Source: Caprella mutica
Taxonomy: Eukaryota; Arthropoda; Malacostraca; Amphipoda; Caprellidae
DNA: 64,000 nucleotides
Assembly (NCBI GenBank): GCA_947561585.1
Contig: CANNZV010000516.1
Location: 203,707 to 267,706, forward strand
Reading direction: 5' to 3'
A model generated the notes under the pieces. It was not told where the DNA came from and did no database searches. It saw only the letters and a program-made list of their open reading frames with translations. Positions 12,301 through 27,300 of this stretch are shown here, one piece after another. Each line of letters begins with the position of its first letter. Positions within the stretch are counted from its first letter, which is position 1. The position numbers and the translations under genes are program-made.

Positions 12301-15300
12301 TATCGGTTTTTCTTACGTGTCCGGAAATGTGGAACTGACCGATAATTAAATACTTTTCTAATAAGATAAATACCAAATTTCTAGAAAACTGTTTAAACAT
12401 GAAAATTGAAACTCTTCAATCGAATTAAAAGTTATCTGATTTTGAGTGAAGAGCTTACAGATTTAGAGCAATAATAATAAAGACTATAATATAGAAACTC
12501 GATTTACATGTCCATTCATTTCCCCATTCATTCCCCCTTCACTCACCACCAATCTAACCCCCCAATCTCCTCGTTTCCCCCCAGGTTAAAAAGTCTCCTC
12601 CGCCGACTCCGACAAGGCGATGCCCCAACTGTTTTATTTCAGCAGGACCTCCAGTACGCCATTGAGGTACTGGAGAACTGCTATCTGGAGGATATAAGGT
12701 AAGAAAAGCCCCCTAAAGCCCCCCCTTAACCCCCCTCAATATCGTCTTCAACCCCACCCCCCTCTCTCTCTCTCTTCCCATCGAATTTTGATTTCGCTTG
12801 CTTTAATTGTTCAGAATTTGGAAATTTCTCAGGTAAAAGTGGCCGGTGAAATGTTTAGTGTGCTATCTGCAGGAAAAGGCTTCCTCTCTAAATTGTACAC
12901 TGAAAAGTCAAATTGTTTTTCAATGCTATTATACGTTAGTGTTAAGTCGGACACTCGCAGTATTTGGACAGTGGGTGTTAGCGTAAGTCATGGTAAGTCA
13001 ATCAGAATTTTCTAAAGGTCGGATTGGTTCGTGACATACGTTAACATCCACTCCCAGAGAACTGCGAGAGTGTAAATAGCGCGACTATACAGTTCTTGAT
13101 AAGCTGACAGATAGCAGACTAATGATTTAGCCACAGTTGAGATAGAGAATACTCTCTAGTTGCCAAACTATATCAAGAAAGTACATTCAATGTTGGTTCG
13201 TTACAGGCCATTTATGACGCGTTAGGTGAAGGAGGATCTCAGCCACAAAACATGAAAAAGAAGATTTTCATGAGAAATAAAAAGTAAAAGTTACTCGTGT
13301 ATATAAATTATAACTCTGACTATTTTCTTTGTTCCATCAGTATTACACACAGAGATATGTGAAAGTACCCTAATCGTCCGTTACATCCCAGTAAACCACT
13401 AAAATTTATCTAGAAAATGTGATTTAGGCCTAAAATATATGAGACGCTTTTGATCACGCGTGCAAAAGCGTGGCCTAATATAGACGGGACGTTTTTTTAA
13501 CGTGAGTTAAATATAATATATGGCAACGCCCGACAAATGCACGTTTCAAAAAAACTGAAACGCGCGTTGGATGGGTGCTTGAGACTAAACGCGCGTTTAA
13601 GTGTGTACACATCTATTGAACTTATAGTAACTCGAAACGCGCGTTAAAAAACGCCCCTTTGAACGGCCGACTTCCTCCACCGAACGCGTCATACATCTCA
13701 CAGCACTTTTCTGTTGTTAAAATTCGTGATTTAAATTATTTATGAGAACTTTTAACCAGTTAGTAGATGAGATAAAGTGACAAACTTCTCCAATGCACTT
13801 CTGTCATTTATAAATATTTTCTACCCTAAACATAAACATTCATTTGTGACGTCATGTGACCCTGTGAAAACATAGACATTTTTTAGTTTATTTCAAAACT
13901 TTCCTCCATTTTATTTTCATTTGTGTGGTCTTATATCAAATTTTTATTTACATTTTAGATAGGGTAAGTTCCAAGTTATCAGACGGTTCTACATTGCCGA
14001 TCATGAAAGAACGAGTATATTATTTAGCTGCCATTTTAATTCAATATAAATTGGTATCCATGATACTTGCAGGTATCATGGATACCTATCGAAATAACGA
14101 GTTTAAGAATTATTATTTTAGTATTATATATGAACGAAAATGTGAAATCGACCGATAACTCAGAACTAACCCAAAATACATAATGTATTTTCATATGTAG
14201 ATTTACATATTTTCAGGAATTGTACATTAAAATAAAATTTAATCGGTAATTAATTATTTACCCTCTTGATGGTTATTTTCTAATACTATAACGTTTTCTC
14301 TTATTATATTCATCTAAAAAAATTAAATAAAAACTCTAACATACAATTTAACGTCTTATGCATTGGGAAGGACAGAAAATGTACACAAAATCAATTGAAT
14401 TTTAATGATATCTATCGATAAATAGTGTTTTTAAAATTGTGAATATCCTACATAAATAAAAAAAAACTGTGAACACTGTGTTCCATCATAAGCGTCTTTT
14501 TTTGAATTGCGTATTGGGAGAATTTAAAATACTTCAAATCGAATTATGTATGCGCCATTTTATTCAGGAGTGGATTTTAATCACCCAATGAAAATTCGCA
14601 TTGATTTTCAACATCTTCAACCAGAAAAATGTTTTCTGACCTGGAGAATAAAAAAATCGTCCTTTTGTTTCTGAGGGCGGTGGAAGGGCGGTTAAATCTC
14701 GTCACCTAAAAAATTTCACAAGATTTCGTCTTTTTAATAAGACTGGTGGTTCAATCAACAAGAAAAAGCAAATGATAAACAAAACTAAAAAGAGCAGAAA
14801 CAGTGATTCAGAGGTGATTAGTTTCATTGAAGAAACTCCCAGTTGCTCGTACAGAAAAGCTTCTCAGCAGATTTCACCCTCAAAAACCACGTTCGTCAGA
14901 CATGAACTTCACTTCCGTTTTTCATCATTAACTGATATCCACAAAGCACAGATGAGGCAGTTTAGTCGGTGGATTCTGAAGCAACCATCAAACATTATCG
15001 ATAGAATCGTTTGGACTCACGAGAAGTTATTTTGTCTCCATCAAAAACCACATCGATAAAACCACCAAGTGTGGACAAATGAAAAACCTCGAAATATCTG
15101 GGAAACAAATGATAGGTACGGTTTTAAGGTTATGGTCTTCGTTGTCATTATCAATGGAATGGTTCCAATCGTTCATGCATTCCTTGAGATGATGGAAACT
15201 TGTCATCGCTTAATGGTGTTTCATACATCAAATTGTTCGATGACCTTATTTGGCCAAGGCTGCGCTATTCTGCAATTCGTTTTTCACTTTGGTGGATGCA

Positions 15301-18300
15301 AGATGGCGCCCCACCACATTGCACGAATTCAGCTCTAGAATCTCTCAATGAAAAGTTTCAAGATAGAGTTACTAGAAGAAGAATGGAAAATCCTTGCCCA
15401 GCACAGAGTCCAGATCTCGACTTTTTGGACTTTCACTTATGGGCAGCTGCACGAACTCGAGTTTATAGGGAAAAGGCAGAACGGTGAGAATTCATTGGGG
15501 CTCTTATACAATGTGTTCAAAGCTTATCTGAAATATATAACCAGGAGACTCTCAAGAAGGTTTGCAAGAATGTTCTGAAGCATTTGACGTTCTGTCTTCT
15601 GACTGGAGCAGGTCATTTTCAACCACTTTTGTAAGGCCTCAGGAAATGTGCTTCATACGATGTAGGTCAATAATTGTTTATCAATCATACAATTTCATTC
15701 TTTTGCTTTAAAGTGGTGTATCTATAGTGAAAATTGACGCATTTTAAGGACTTTTAATTTGCAATTTAAAGATGACGTTTCTGATGGAACACAGTGTATA
15801 TCACTTCAAAAGAAATACATTGCAATGGGCTCTGACGTCACTACAATCAAAAATAACGTAAATATTTAGTTAAGAAGAATATGAATTCTGAGGTGAATCT
15901 GGGATCTTTCCCATTTGATGACCCCCACTAAATTTAAGTGAAATTACTTTTTTTGTATTTATCTTCGTCAATAGAATCCGAAAATCATAACCGTTTTTTT
16001 TTTGTAGAAACTAATAGTTTTAGAGAAGTTATTAAAGTTATTTGTTTATGTATTACTGGAGGATTGAGAACTTCGAAAAAACTCATGTTTTCATTGAAAT
16101 TACTCAAACATTATAGATTTTTTACATGAAACTGTAATGTAGTTTGTTGCACTGCACACTTCATGATTTGATTAATTAATGACCTGGCAATGGGCCCGGG
16201 GGCCGGCACGCCCCCCTAAACACATATATCGAATATTCTGTTCCCATAATATTTTCCATTTATTACTTCAATACTGATATATGTGTAATGGGTGGCCAGG
16301 TCATTAACCAATCATGAACTGTGCAGTACAACAAACTAGTGCATACAACAAACTACATTCTCAATCCTTCAGTAATACATAGGAAATAAATAACTTTAAA
16401 CTTTCATATCTCAAAAAAGTATTAGTTTCTACAAGAAACGGTTATGATTTTCGGATTCTATGGACAAAAGTAAATAAAAAAATATAATTTAAATTAAATT
16501 TAGTGGGGTCATGAAATGGGAAAGATCCTAAATCTGAATATCAATATTCTTCTTTATAAATTCCCATCATTTCAATCTACAATATATTTCAATTTCACTA
16601 AATATTTTAGAATAAACTGAACCGCAAATTAAAGTAAACATTCGGGACACATTTTTCCTTTACAATTCATTTAACTCTATTAAAGTTTCCAGATTTAAAT
16701 GATATATAGGTTAAGTTTCGAGTTATGGGAAGCCAATTTTATTTAATTCTTTTTTCTTTCATGATCGAATATTTTGAGCCTCAGAATATATTGAGACTCA
16801 GAATTTGCCCTGACAATAAAAAAATTATTTCAAGTTGTTTAAGATATCAAATCATCTGATAGAACTGCACGAGTTGAAGATTGAATCTATAGCGTGACCT
16901 CAAATGTTTCTGCTCAGTTATCTATTGCTTTATTGTCTATTGCTCTATTTCCCTTTAGTCATTCAAAGGTTTAAAAAATCCATACTTTGATTGTAAAACA
17001 GATAATGGATAATCAAAACAATAGAGTAAAAGATGGAATATGACGTCACGTTCCAAAAAATTCCCTGAATATTAATCTAATTAAAGGGCAAGTAAGATAA
17101 ATTATCTGTGTAACATTTTTAGATTGTTCAGTTGTCATATTGAGTAATTTAAATGGTCTGTCTGCTAAATGTTAGATAGACCACTTACCAAATTTCATGT
17201 ACTATACTTATATGATTTACAGAAAACAAATAATTACGCCAACATCAAGGACAGTTATAAACATTGATTATGATGTGAATAAAAATATTTTATAAATAAA
17301 AAAATCATAAAACTTTTATATGTTCACTTTAATTTGCCATTTCTTTTATTCCAAAATGTTTTTGCTAGTTTCCATAGTTAAAATCAGTTTTCCGCAGTTT
17401 CGTTGACGTCATAGTTTTACTATGTGAACTAATTTTTGCTCTGTGAACCAACCTAATTATGTTGAACATTTCAATTGTTTTATTTAGCAAATATATAAAT
17501 TGATATTTTTCCCATTAATTTTTCGTGTGTCCTTTACTAGGTTTCACCTGTGACCATTTAGCACGTTTTAGTCCCCACCACGTGTGTTTCATCACTGTGA
17601 TCGTGTGTACACATTTTTGTCTAAAATCTTTGTGTATCATTTTAGCGAGAAAAAAATCTCCTAGAATCTGATATCTATTTCTTTTTGGCTAAATTGACTC
17701 TTCAGATCTGGAGATCAATCAGACCAAGCCATAACCATCAGCTTAGGCTCTCCAACTTCACGAGGTAGTCGATCTTCTAGTTCATCCGGAGTGCGAACAT
17801 CAAGGTCCTCGTTAATTTTGTACTCACCGTTTTTAACTGTTTCATTGCTATGTCCTCCATTAGAATTGTTGTCTTACCACAAATACCCCCCCCCCCTCTC
17901 CCCCCTCTAACCAAAATCCCCCACCGGTACTTCATCTTCCAAACTGTTGTAACCTGGTCCACGTCTACATGTACTATAACTGTGTCCGTAGATAATAATG
18001 GTTGATATTATAGAAGTACTATTCATTTGACCTTCTCTTCTCTTTGTAAATTATACTTACTGAATATGTATCACACTTAAATGCATCGTAATGTAGATTT
18101 GCATTAATTAAATCTATTCCCGCTGTTAGTTGGTAGAATCTTTTTTCTCTTTATTGGTATATGTAAAGATCACTCAATTTCTTTGCACTCTATACATTTC
18201 TCTGTGTACTTTTCTTCAGTGTCAGCTACTAATACTGTACATTAATCCGTCACCTATCTATCCTAATAACGTTAACAGAGTATTGAAGCTTGCTGTAGTT

Positions 18301-21300
18301 TCACGTAGGGTGTGGTGCGTATATTGCGCCAGTTTAATTTCAAAATAAAGAATAATTATAACCTCAAATAGGATATTCCCATCTCTTTATTGTATTTCAA
18401 TTATTAAATAAGAGAGACAATGCGGCATATATAAGTTTGTGAATATAATTGTGCCAAATTATAACTCAATTATGCCGCAATATACTCACTCTACCCTACT
18501 GGAATGTAATAATTACTATTTAGTTTCTTTAGCACATTTAAAATTTATACTTCAAAATGCTTTTCGAATAGAGTACCTACAAATTCCTCCACAGTATAAT
18601 TATAAATAATAAAGGGTAATTTGACCATATTACTTTCTATTTGCAAGGTAGGTTTCAACCCCTAGTTTCAAAAACCAAGTGACATCACATAAACTGAGGT
18701 TTGAATCGCAAAGTAAAAAAATAAACTCTAATAGTTGAACTTTAATAATTAGTATTACTGTTACATTTCCAAATGCAGCTAAACTTATACCTTGATGTTA
18801 CTGACGTCACAGTAAAAGGATTAAAATTAGTAATTGGTCTAGGATTGTGACAATACGCTTTATAAATCATAGATCTTAAGAACATCATAGACGAAACGAA
18901 ATGGTATCGAACACTATATACCGCTTGTTTAAACGATTCAATACTCTTTAATTCATTTCGTCTATAATATTTTCAGGATATATGATTTTAAAAGCCTATT
19001 GTCACTAGATGTACTTGCCTTAGTTCGTTAATTTTCATTTATCTTCGTACCAACTGACAATGAAAGTATGGTGATGAAGAAAAACTTTGTTTGAAACATT
19101 ATTCATTTACTCAAAAATCTTAGAGAATGACAAACTGTGTTAATTTTTTCATCGGGAGAATGTTTCAAATTAAAGAGATATAATATATTGTAATTCAACA
19201 AATGCATCTAGAACTATAAATACAGTTTAAAGTATTAAAGGAAGGAAGAATCACAAATCCAAATTACACCAGTTTTGAGATTTGTAGACCCCACCATTTC
19301 CTTAATTTTGGGGAGACTCAAAATCGGTTAATGACGATTAAATTATTCTAATTATAGCACCAAATTAACACAAATCACTCTAGTTAATAATAAATTAACA
19401 CTTCAATCACTTGGAACTAACCAAATATTTATGTTTGAAGTTGCCATGCACCAAATTTATCTGACTGATAATTAGCATTTCTCAGGATTTAAAATTAGCA
19501 TTTTGGCATATGGAACTAAAAAGAAAAGGTATCATTGTCTTCTCAACAAACTAAATTGTGAATGAATTGCTCTTGAATTAATTAAAAAGAAAGTGTTTGG
19601 AAAAGATGGAAGTGAATAATTCTTTCTATGACGTCAAGAAAAAGGGACAGATTTTCCTTTGGATTCTTAGTAAGATGAAATGGAGACACTGTGAGTTTTT
19701 TCATTGGGTTTATGGATGTCAATCCTATAAATATCATCCATAGTGATAATAATTATAGTTTTCAACTAATTTAAAGTTCTTGCTATCAATATAAATACAT
19801 GAGTATAATATAAAGTAAATATCAATTTAAAGGTTAATTCCTCCGTACAAGATATGGCAACACTATCTGTGACGTCATGATTCTAAATAATGGCAGCATG
19901 AAGTTATTCTACTTCTAACTAATCCAACCACTTTGTTACTCATTAATTTATTAAATTTCTCTATATCTAATAAAGAAACAAAGATAATTAGGGTAAGTTT
20001 CGAGCTATCGAACGGTTCTACGTTTTCGATCATGTAAGATTTTTTATTATTATATAACTGTTATTTTAATTAGTATCCATGATACCAATACGTATCATGG
20101 ATACCAATTAAAATAAAAGATGAATAATATTTCTTATATACTTCTTCTTACGTGATCGAAAACGTGAAACTGTCCAAATACTCGAAACTTACCCTAATCG
20201 AATTCACAATAGGAATACTTTTGGAGGCTTGAGGAAATGTTTTAGTTTTACTAATAAATTAATTAGAGCTTCTACTAATAAACTTTTAACATTTAACGTA
20301 CTGAAATAAATAAAGGGAAACCTCCAGGTTGCCTTTATACTCCCTCCTTTCCTCCTCTCAAAGTAATTACGTTACAGGAGGCAGGCGGAGGAGGAGGATG
20401 AGCTGTCGGAGGTGGAGCCTGACGCCGTTCCACCAGAAGTGCGGGAGTGGCTTGCCTCCACCTTCACCAGACAGCTCTCTGGTGGAAGGAGAAAGAACGA
20501 CGAGAAGCCAAAGTTCAGGTAACTATTTACTAATGGTGGACTTTTTTCAATTAAATTTAGTGCCCACAGAAAAATTATCCAAATGTTCCATCTGCATTCA
20601 CACCAACTAAACTTTTTTTATTATGAAGGACTTTTTTAATAGGTTATTATAGAAGCAATAGTTTTTTCAATAGGATAAATTAGAAGCAATAGTTTTTTAC
20701 AGGTTAATTTAGAAGCAATAGTTTTTTTTAATTGGATAAATTAGAAGCAATAGTTTTTTTAATAAGGTACACTAGAAGCAATAGCTTTTTTAATAGGTTA
20801 ATTTAGAAGCAATAGCTTTTTTAATAGGATACACTAGAAGCAATAGCTTTTTCAATAGGTTATTTTAGAAGCAATAGCTTTTTTAATAGGTTACACTAGA
20901 AATAATTTTTATAATAGGTTGCACTAGCAGCAAGAGTTTTTTAATAGGGTTCACTAGAAGAATAACATTCCCATAGCTATTATTTTTCTTACTTAAGTAA
21001 GTCATTAAAAGGATGAATTTCTTAGATTTTGTAAAGAGTACAGGAACTATTTAATTAAAACACATTATGTGCCTGAACTTTCTTATTAATTGTGCCTTTG
21101 TTAGAGTTCTGTAAATATAAACATTGCAACAAAAATAACATAATGCTTATACGTTGTAATACAAAAACAACATGAAAAGATTACAACTTGAACATTTTAT
21201 TTTACCCTATTAGTGCTATCGATAAATTGGTCCTATTTCTATCGATAATTTGGTCCCATTGATATCGATAATTTGGTCCTATTTCTATCGATAATTTGGT

Positions 21301-24300
21301 CCTATATCTATCGATAATTTGGTCCTATTTCTATCGATAATTTAGTCCTATTTCTATCGATAATTTGGTCCTATTTCTATGATAATTTGGTCCTATTTCT
21401 ATCGATAATTTGGTCCTATTTCTATCGATAATTTGTTCCTATCTCTATCGATAATTTGGTCCTATTTCTATCGATAATTTGGTCCTATTTCTATCGATAA
21501 TTTTGTCCTATTTCTATCGATAATTTTGTCCTATTTCTATCGATAATTTGGTCCTATTTCTATCGTTAATTTGGTCCTATTTCTATCGATAATTTGGTCC
21601 TATTTCTACCGATAATTTGGTCCTATTTCTATCGATAATTTTGTCCTATTTCTATCGATAGTTTGGTCCTATTTCTATCGTTAATTTGGTCCTATTTCTA
21701 TCGATAATTTGATCCTATTTCTATCGATAATTTGGTCCTATATCTATCGATAATTTGGTCCTATTTCTATCGATAATTTAGTCCTATTTCTATCAATAAT
21801 TTGGTCCTATTTATATGATAATTTGGTCCTATTTCTATCGATAATTTGGTCCTATTTCTATCGATAATTTGTTCCTATCTCTATCGATAATTTGGTCCTA
21901 TTTGTATCGATAATTTGGTCCTATTTCTATCGATAATTTTGTCCTATTTCTATTTATAATTTTGTCCTATTTCTATCGATAATTTGGTCCTATTTCTATC
22001 GTTAATTTGGTCCTATTTCTATCGATAATTTGGTCCTATTTCTACCGATAATTTGGCCCCATTTCTATCGATAATTTGGTCCTATTTCTATCGATAGTTT
22101 GGTCCTATTTCTATTGATAATTTGGTCCTATTTCTATATATAATTTGGTCCTATTCCTATTGATAAACTGGTCCTATTCTATCGATAATTTGGCCCTATT
22201 TCTATCGATAATTTGGTCCTATTCTATCGATAATTTGGTCCTATTTCTATCGATAATTTGGTCCTATTTCTATCGATAATTTGGTCCTATTTCTATCGAT
22301 AATTTGATCCTATTTCTATCGATAATTTGATCCTATTTCTATCGATAATTTGGTCCTATTTCTATCGATAATTTGGTCCTATTTCTATCGATAATTTGGT
22401 CCTATTTCTATCGATAATTTGGTCCTATTTCTACCGATAATTTGGTCCTATTTCTATCGATAATTTGGTCCTATTTCGACTTTTAACTCCTTCATCTTCA
22501 CTGCCTAACTTTTCTCTCCATTCTATATTGTCAATTTACATATACAACATATCACCTTGAAAAAAGATGATCTAAATTTCAGTCTCGAGTTCCACAAAGT
22601 TTAGTGCCCACTCCCAAAAGTTTTCATGTGACTATTGGATAGTGAGTTTCAAGGAGAGACAAACCAAATATGTCCTAAAAAGATATTCTCCAGCATTTTG
22701 TGGCCAGGAAATAACAGAATTTGCATTCTAAAAAACAACCACTGCGCTTCCTCAATAAAATATTGTCGATCATTTTCCTGCCAGTGTTCATGCATTTAAA
22801 ATGAACATTTAGGCATGTTTCTATCGGGATGTGTGTACATGCCGCTTGCATGTTAAACATGAACCGAAATATTTTAACCAACTCTATGAACTATCAGCGC
22901 AGTAAAATGACTGACTGAGGGTAGGCCTACAGTCAGACTGCCATGTTTTTGTCCTCTATTTTGAAATGTGATTAAAATGGGCAATAATGAATCCACTATC
23001 GGGAATAACTATTTTATATAATAATTTAGTTCAGCAGTTTTGGTTATGTTATGAGTTATGGAGCGATTCCGAATTTTCGATCGCAATAAAAACTGTAATT
23101 CAATTTGCTTTTTAATTGGAATCCATAATACCTCCAGGTATCATGGATACCAATTAAATTGTTAGTTACATTTTAATATGTGATCGAAAATGTGGAAACG
23201 CTCGAAATCTCGAAATGGCTTAACCAAAATGGCCGGACCAAATTATTAATGACTTAAAATAGTTATTCTCTAAGAGTCTATACTGTATTCATTATTGGCC
23301 ATTTTATTCACATTTTTCAATTTCCTCCTTCAGGTCCGTAGCGAATGCGATCAGAGCTGGCATCTTCGTAGAGCGAATATACAGACGCCTTTGCTCCGCC
23401 ACCTTCATGCAGCTTCCACCGGAGGTTTCAAAGGTTTTGAAGGTGAGAAACTCTTCAAAAGCTTTGACTTTTACCAAAGAAGATCTAAAAGTCTCCTCAA
23501 TGAATGGCTTTGAATAAATAAGATGAAAGGGAAGCCACCTGTGACTGCCGAATGCATTATTCAAGTCACTTCTCTCTTTCAGAAAGTTGATTCTTGGGAT
23601 TTCGACATCTTCGTTCTGCAGGAGACTAGTAACAACACTCCTCTGCGATGCATCTCCTATGAACTTCTTAGTCGCTATGGTTTGCTCCATAAGTTTAAAG
23701 TAAGTTTCCTTGTTCTGGAACTCTCTCGACATAACTTCAGTGCATTGATTAGGTAGTTTCTGATTTGTAAATCGTTGAGTCTCCAATTATTCACTCGTTG
23801 TTGTAGAGTTGTAAAACTACTGCAGTCACCTGACAGTTCACTCGCTGTTAAAAAGTTATAAAACTACTGCAGTCACCTGGCAGATGCACGAGAACCCTCC
23901 CAGGGATTAGTTTGACGTTAGGAAAATATGTGCACGCAGGCTTTTTTAAGTCTTTCCATCAGACTTTTTGCTAAGCTCCTCCTATTTTTTCCTCGAGAAT
24001 ATAAAAAAACGATAAAATAATTATTTATTTTGTTGGTATCCATGATCGTTTTTTCTTATATTCTCGTGGAAAAAATAGGAGGAGCTTAGCAAAAAGTCTG
24101 GAGGAAAGACTTAAAAAACCCTGCGTGTGTACGGCCCTTTAGTATTTGGTTCACTATATATATGCTTTTAAAACAAACCTTGTAGCCTACTATCTTTTTC
24201 TTTTGACTTAAAATTAGGAAATTAATTAGTTTAAAGGGGCTGTACAGTCATACATGAGTTGTTTGCGTTAAAAATACGTATGAAAATTCATTCTTTTAAA

Positions 24301-27300
24301 ATAGGAATATTATTTTGAAATTATTTTTTAATTTCAATGTAGTAGGTACCTATTTATCCTCGCTGTTGGAAATATTTAGCGCTAGACTGTATCGCCAAGT
24401 GCTCATTTGAACAGCTAATTAAATTACTTAATTTCAATGTAAGATATCTTGTAAAATGTTCATTACAAATTTTGTATTCGATTTACAATATGTAACCAAT
24501 AATAGTTGTAGCTAATCATTACCACTTGAAAACAAACATGGCCGCTAACTCTTTATCCCAGCACGTGAGAGTAAGGTCCCAAATTGGTCCTAATGGATTT
24601 AGGACCAATTTGACGAAAGTTTAATTTTGAGTCTAATGCCTCAATAAAGCTACATAATTATTGTCAGTCACTCAAGAGTTAAAAAAATTCAACACATTCA
24701 AGTTTAAACACGAATTAATTTAAGCTCATAATATCATAGCTGTTTAACCTTCTTCTATGCATTATTTCATTAATAATATTAGAGTGTTAGATCTATATGT
24801 AGTTAGTTTAGAGTATTATTTTTAACTGTAGATGCTGTAAATGGTAGATCTAACTGTAGTTACTCTAAATATCTAACAACGCTATATGTTATATCTAACT
24901 GTAACTGCTCTTACTATTAAAATTGTTATTGCAGGTTCCACCCTCCTCCCTGGAGGCTTTCCTCAACCAAATGGAGAGTGGCTACTGCAAATTCAAAAAC
25001 CCTTACCACAACAACTGTCACGCCGCTGATGTTCTGCAAACCATTCATTACATGCTGTGTCAAACGGGCCTGATGGTGAGTGGTGGGGAGTGGTGGAGAG
25101 TGGTGGAGAGTGATGGGGAGTGGTGGGGAGTGATAGTGAATGGTGGGGAGTGGTGGAGAGTGATGGGGAGTGATGGACTCTATTAGAAATAATTTATTTT
25201 CTAATCACTAATGATGGTTATTTTAATAATCAGGTTATATTGCATTAGTCAATCTACAAAAAGTAAATGTTATACTGAAACACTTCTCCTTCTATATTCA
25301 TGATAGTACTAAAATATATCCCACTACTAAGTATTCAATATATTGTAATAGTTATTAATGGAAGTCGATATCAGATATTATTTAGTTATGGCAATCAAAT
25401 CATTTTTTCAGAACTGGCTAACAGACCTGGAGATTCTAGCGACTTTGGTTGCAGCCATGGTACACGACTACGAACACACGGGTACTACAAACAACTTCCA
25501 CGTGATGTCCGGCTCAGAGACAGCACTTCTTTACAACGACAGAGCGGTCTTGGAGAACCACCACATATCTGCCGCTTTTAGGTACTCAAAAGAAAAGTCT
25601 AGTAATTTTAAACATTCTTTACTAATTTCATTTTTCTAAAAAGAAAATTTACTAGGTTAAGTTCCGAATTATCGGTCAGTTCAACATCTATGGAGATATA
25701 AGAAAAAACGATATATTAATAATTATCTCACTAGGATTGGTTGAGTAAAAACAACCAACTCGGTTTGGTTGTTTTTAATCCTGATCAATCCTAATTAATC
25801 CTAATTCAATCTTAGTGAAATAATTATTAATATATCGTTTTTACTTATATGACTGAAAATGTGGAACTGACCGATAATTCGGAACTTACCCTAATTTACT
25901 AACATCGCTGTAATTCTTCACTTTTATCGCAATCAACCTATTTTATTTTTTAACTTTTTCTAATTTATTTTCAAACGGAAACTTCAATATTTGTAATGGT
26001 TTGTAGATATTTTAAAATTGGTCTGGGTACACGATGAGAAATTATAAAGATATTATAATGTAGGAAAATAGGAAATTGAGATTTGTGAGAGTAGCATCAT
26101 GCAGTGACTTTTTTCTTTATAGTGATACAACAACAAAAAAATTAGGATCAAGTAAAGATAGCTTTACTAGGTTAAATTCTGGTCCCGTTATCTTTACTTG
26201 GTCAGTTTCTGGTCCGTTATCTTTACTTGGTCTGCTTCTGGTCCGTTATCTTTATTAGTTTCATTTCTGGTCCGTTATCTTTACTAGCTTCATTTCTGGT
26301 CCGTTATCTTTACTAGCTTCATTTCTGGTCCGTTATCTTTACTAGCTTCATTTCTGGTCCGTTATCTTTACTAGCTTAATTTCTGGTCCGTTATCTTTAC
26401 TAGCTTCATTTCTGGTCCGTTATCTTTACTAGCTTCATTTCTGGTCCGTTATCTTTACTAGCTTAATTTCTGGTCCGTTATCTTTACTAGCTTCATTTCT
26501 GGTTCGTTATCTTTACTAGCTTCATTTCTGGTCCGTTATCTTTTCTAGCTTCATTTCTGGTTCGTTATCTTTACTAGCTTCATTTCTGGTCCGTTATCTT
26601 TTCTAGCTTTATTTCTGGTTCGTTATCTTTCCTAGCTCAATTTCTGTTCCATTATCTTTACTTGCTCCAAAAATTATTCTACTTTCGTTGTAAAATTTCA
26701 TATTTCTCTAATTTCAACTTATCTAAATAGGTATTTATGTGCTTTCGTTTCTCATGGATGGATATCATTCATGTAACCAATAACGTTTCTTTACCTATTA
26801 TATCTAAAAAATATTATAACTGTAAATGAAAATATTATCATTTTAGCGTCATGTTCTTTGCTCTTTTTGTTTCCCATTGCTTGAGATTCAGATATTTCAT
26901 CATTTTTTTTCGAATTAACTCCTCTGAATGGAATATGCTGCATACTTCACAGACTGCTGCAAGAGGAAGGCAACAACATGCTGGTAAATCTCTCGAGAGC
27001 AGAGTACAGGGAGTTCAGAGGTCTGGTCATAGAGATGGTACTGGCAACTGACATGTCTTCTCACTTCCAGCAGATAAAAGCTATGAAGGCAATGCTGACA
27101 CTGCCTGACAGAGAGTGAGTTCTGACAGTTAATATCAACCTGTCAATTATAGTTAACCTGCTAGAATCTGTAGAATTAAGTTCCAGGCACAGTGCAACTT
27201 TTTATACTTTGACTAAAACGTGAATTAACTCATTCTGGAGCATCAATAATGGAATAATTTTGAACTATATGATTTTTAAAAGCCATATTAAAGTATATAA

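Noticed and set aside
23304..23786. 160-codon open frame on the minus strand
   Set aside because: It is the antisense shadow of PDE1 exons 5 and 6, which carry clear family homology on the plus strand.
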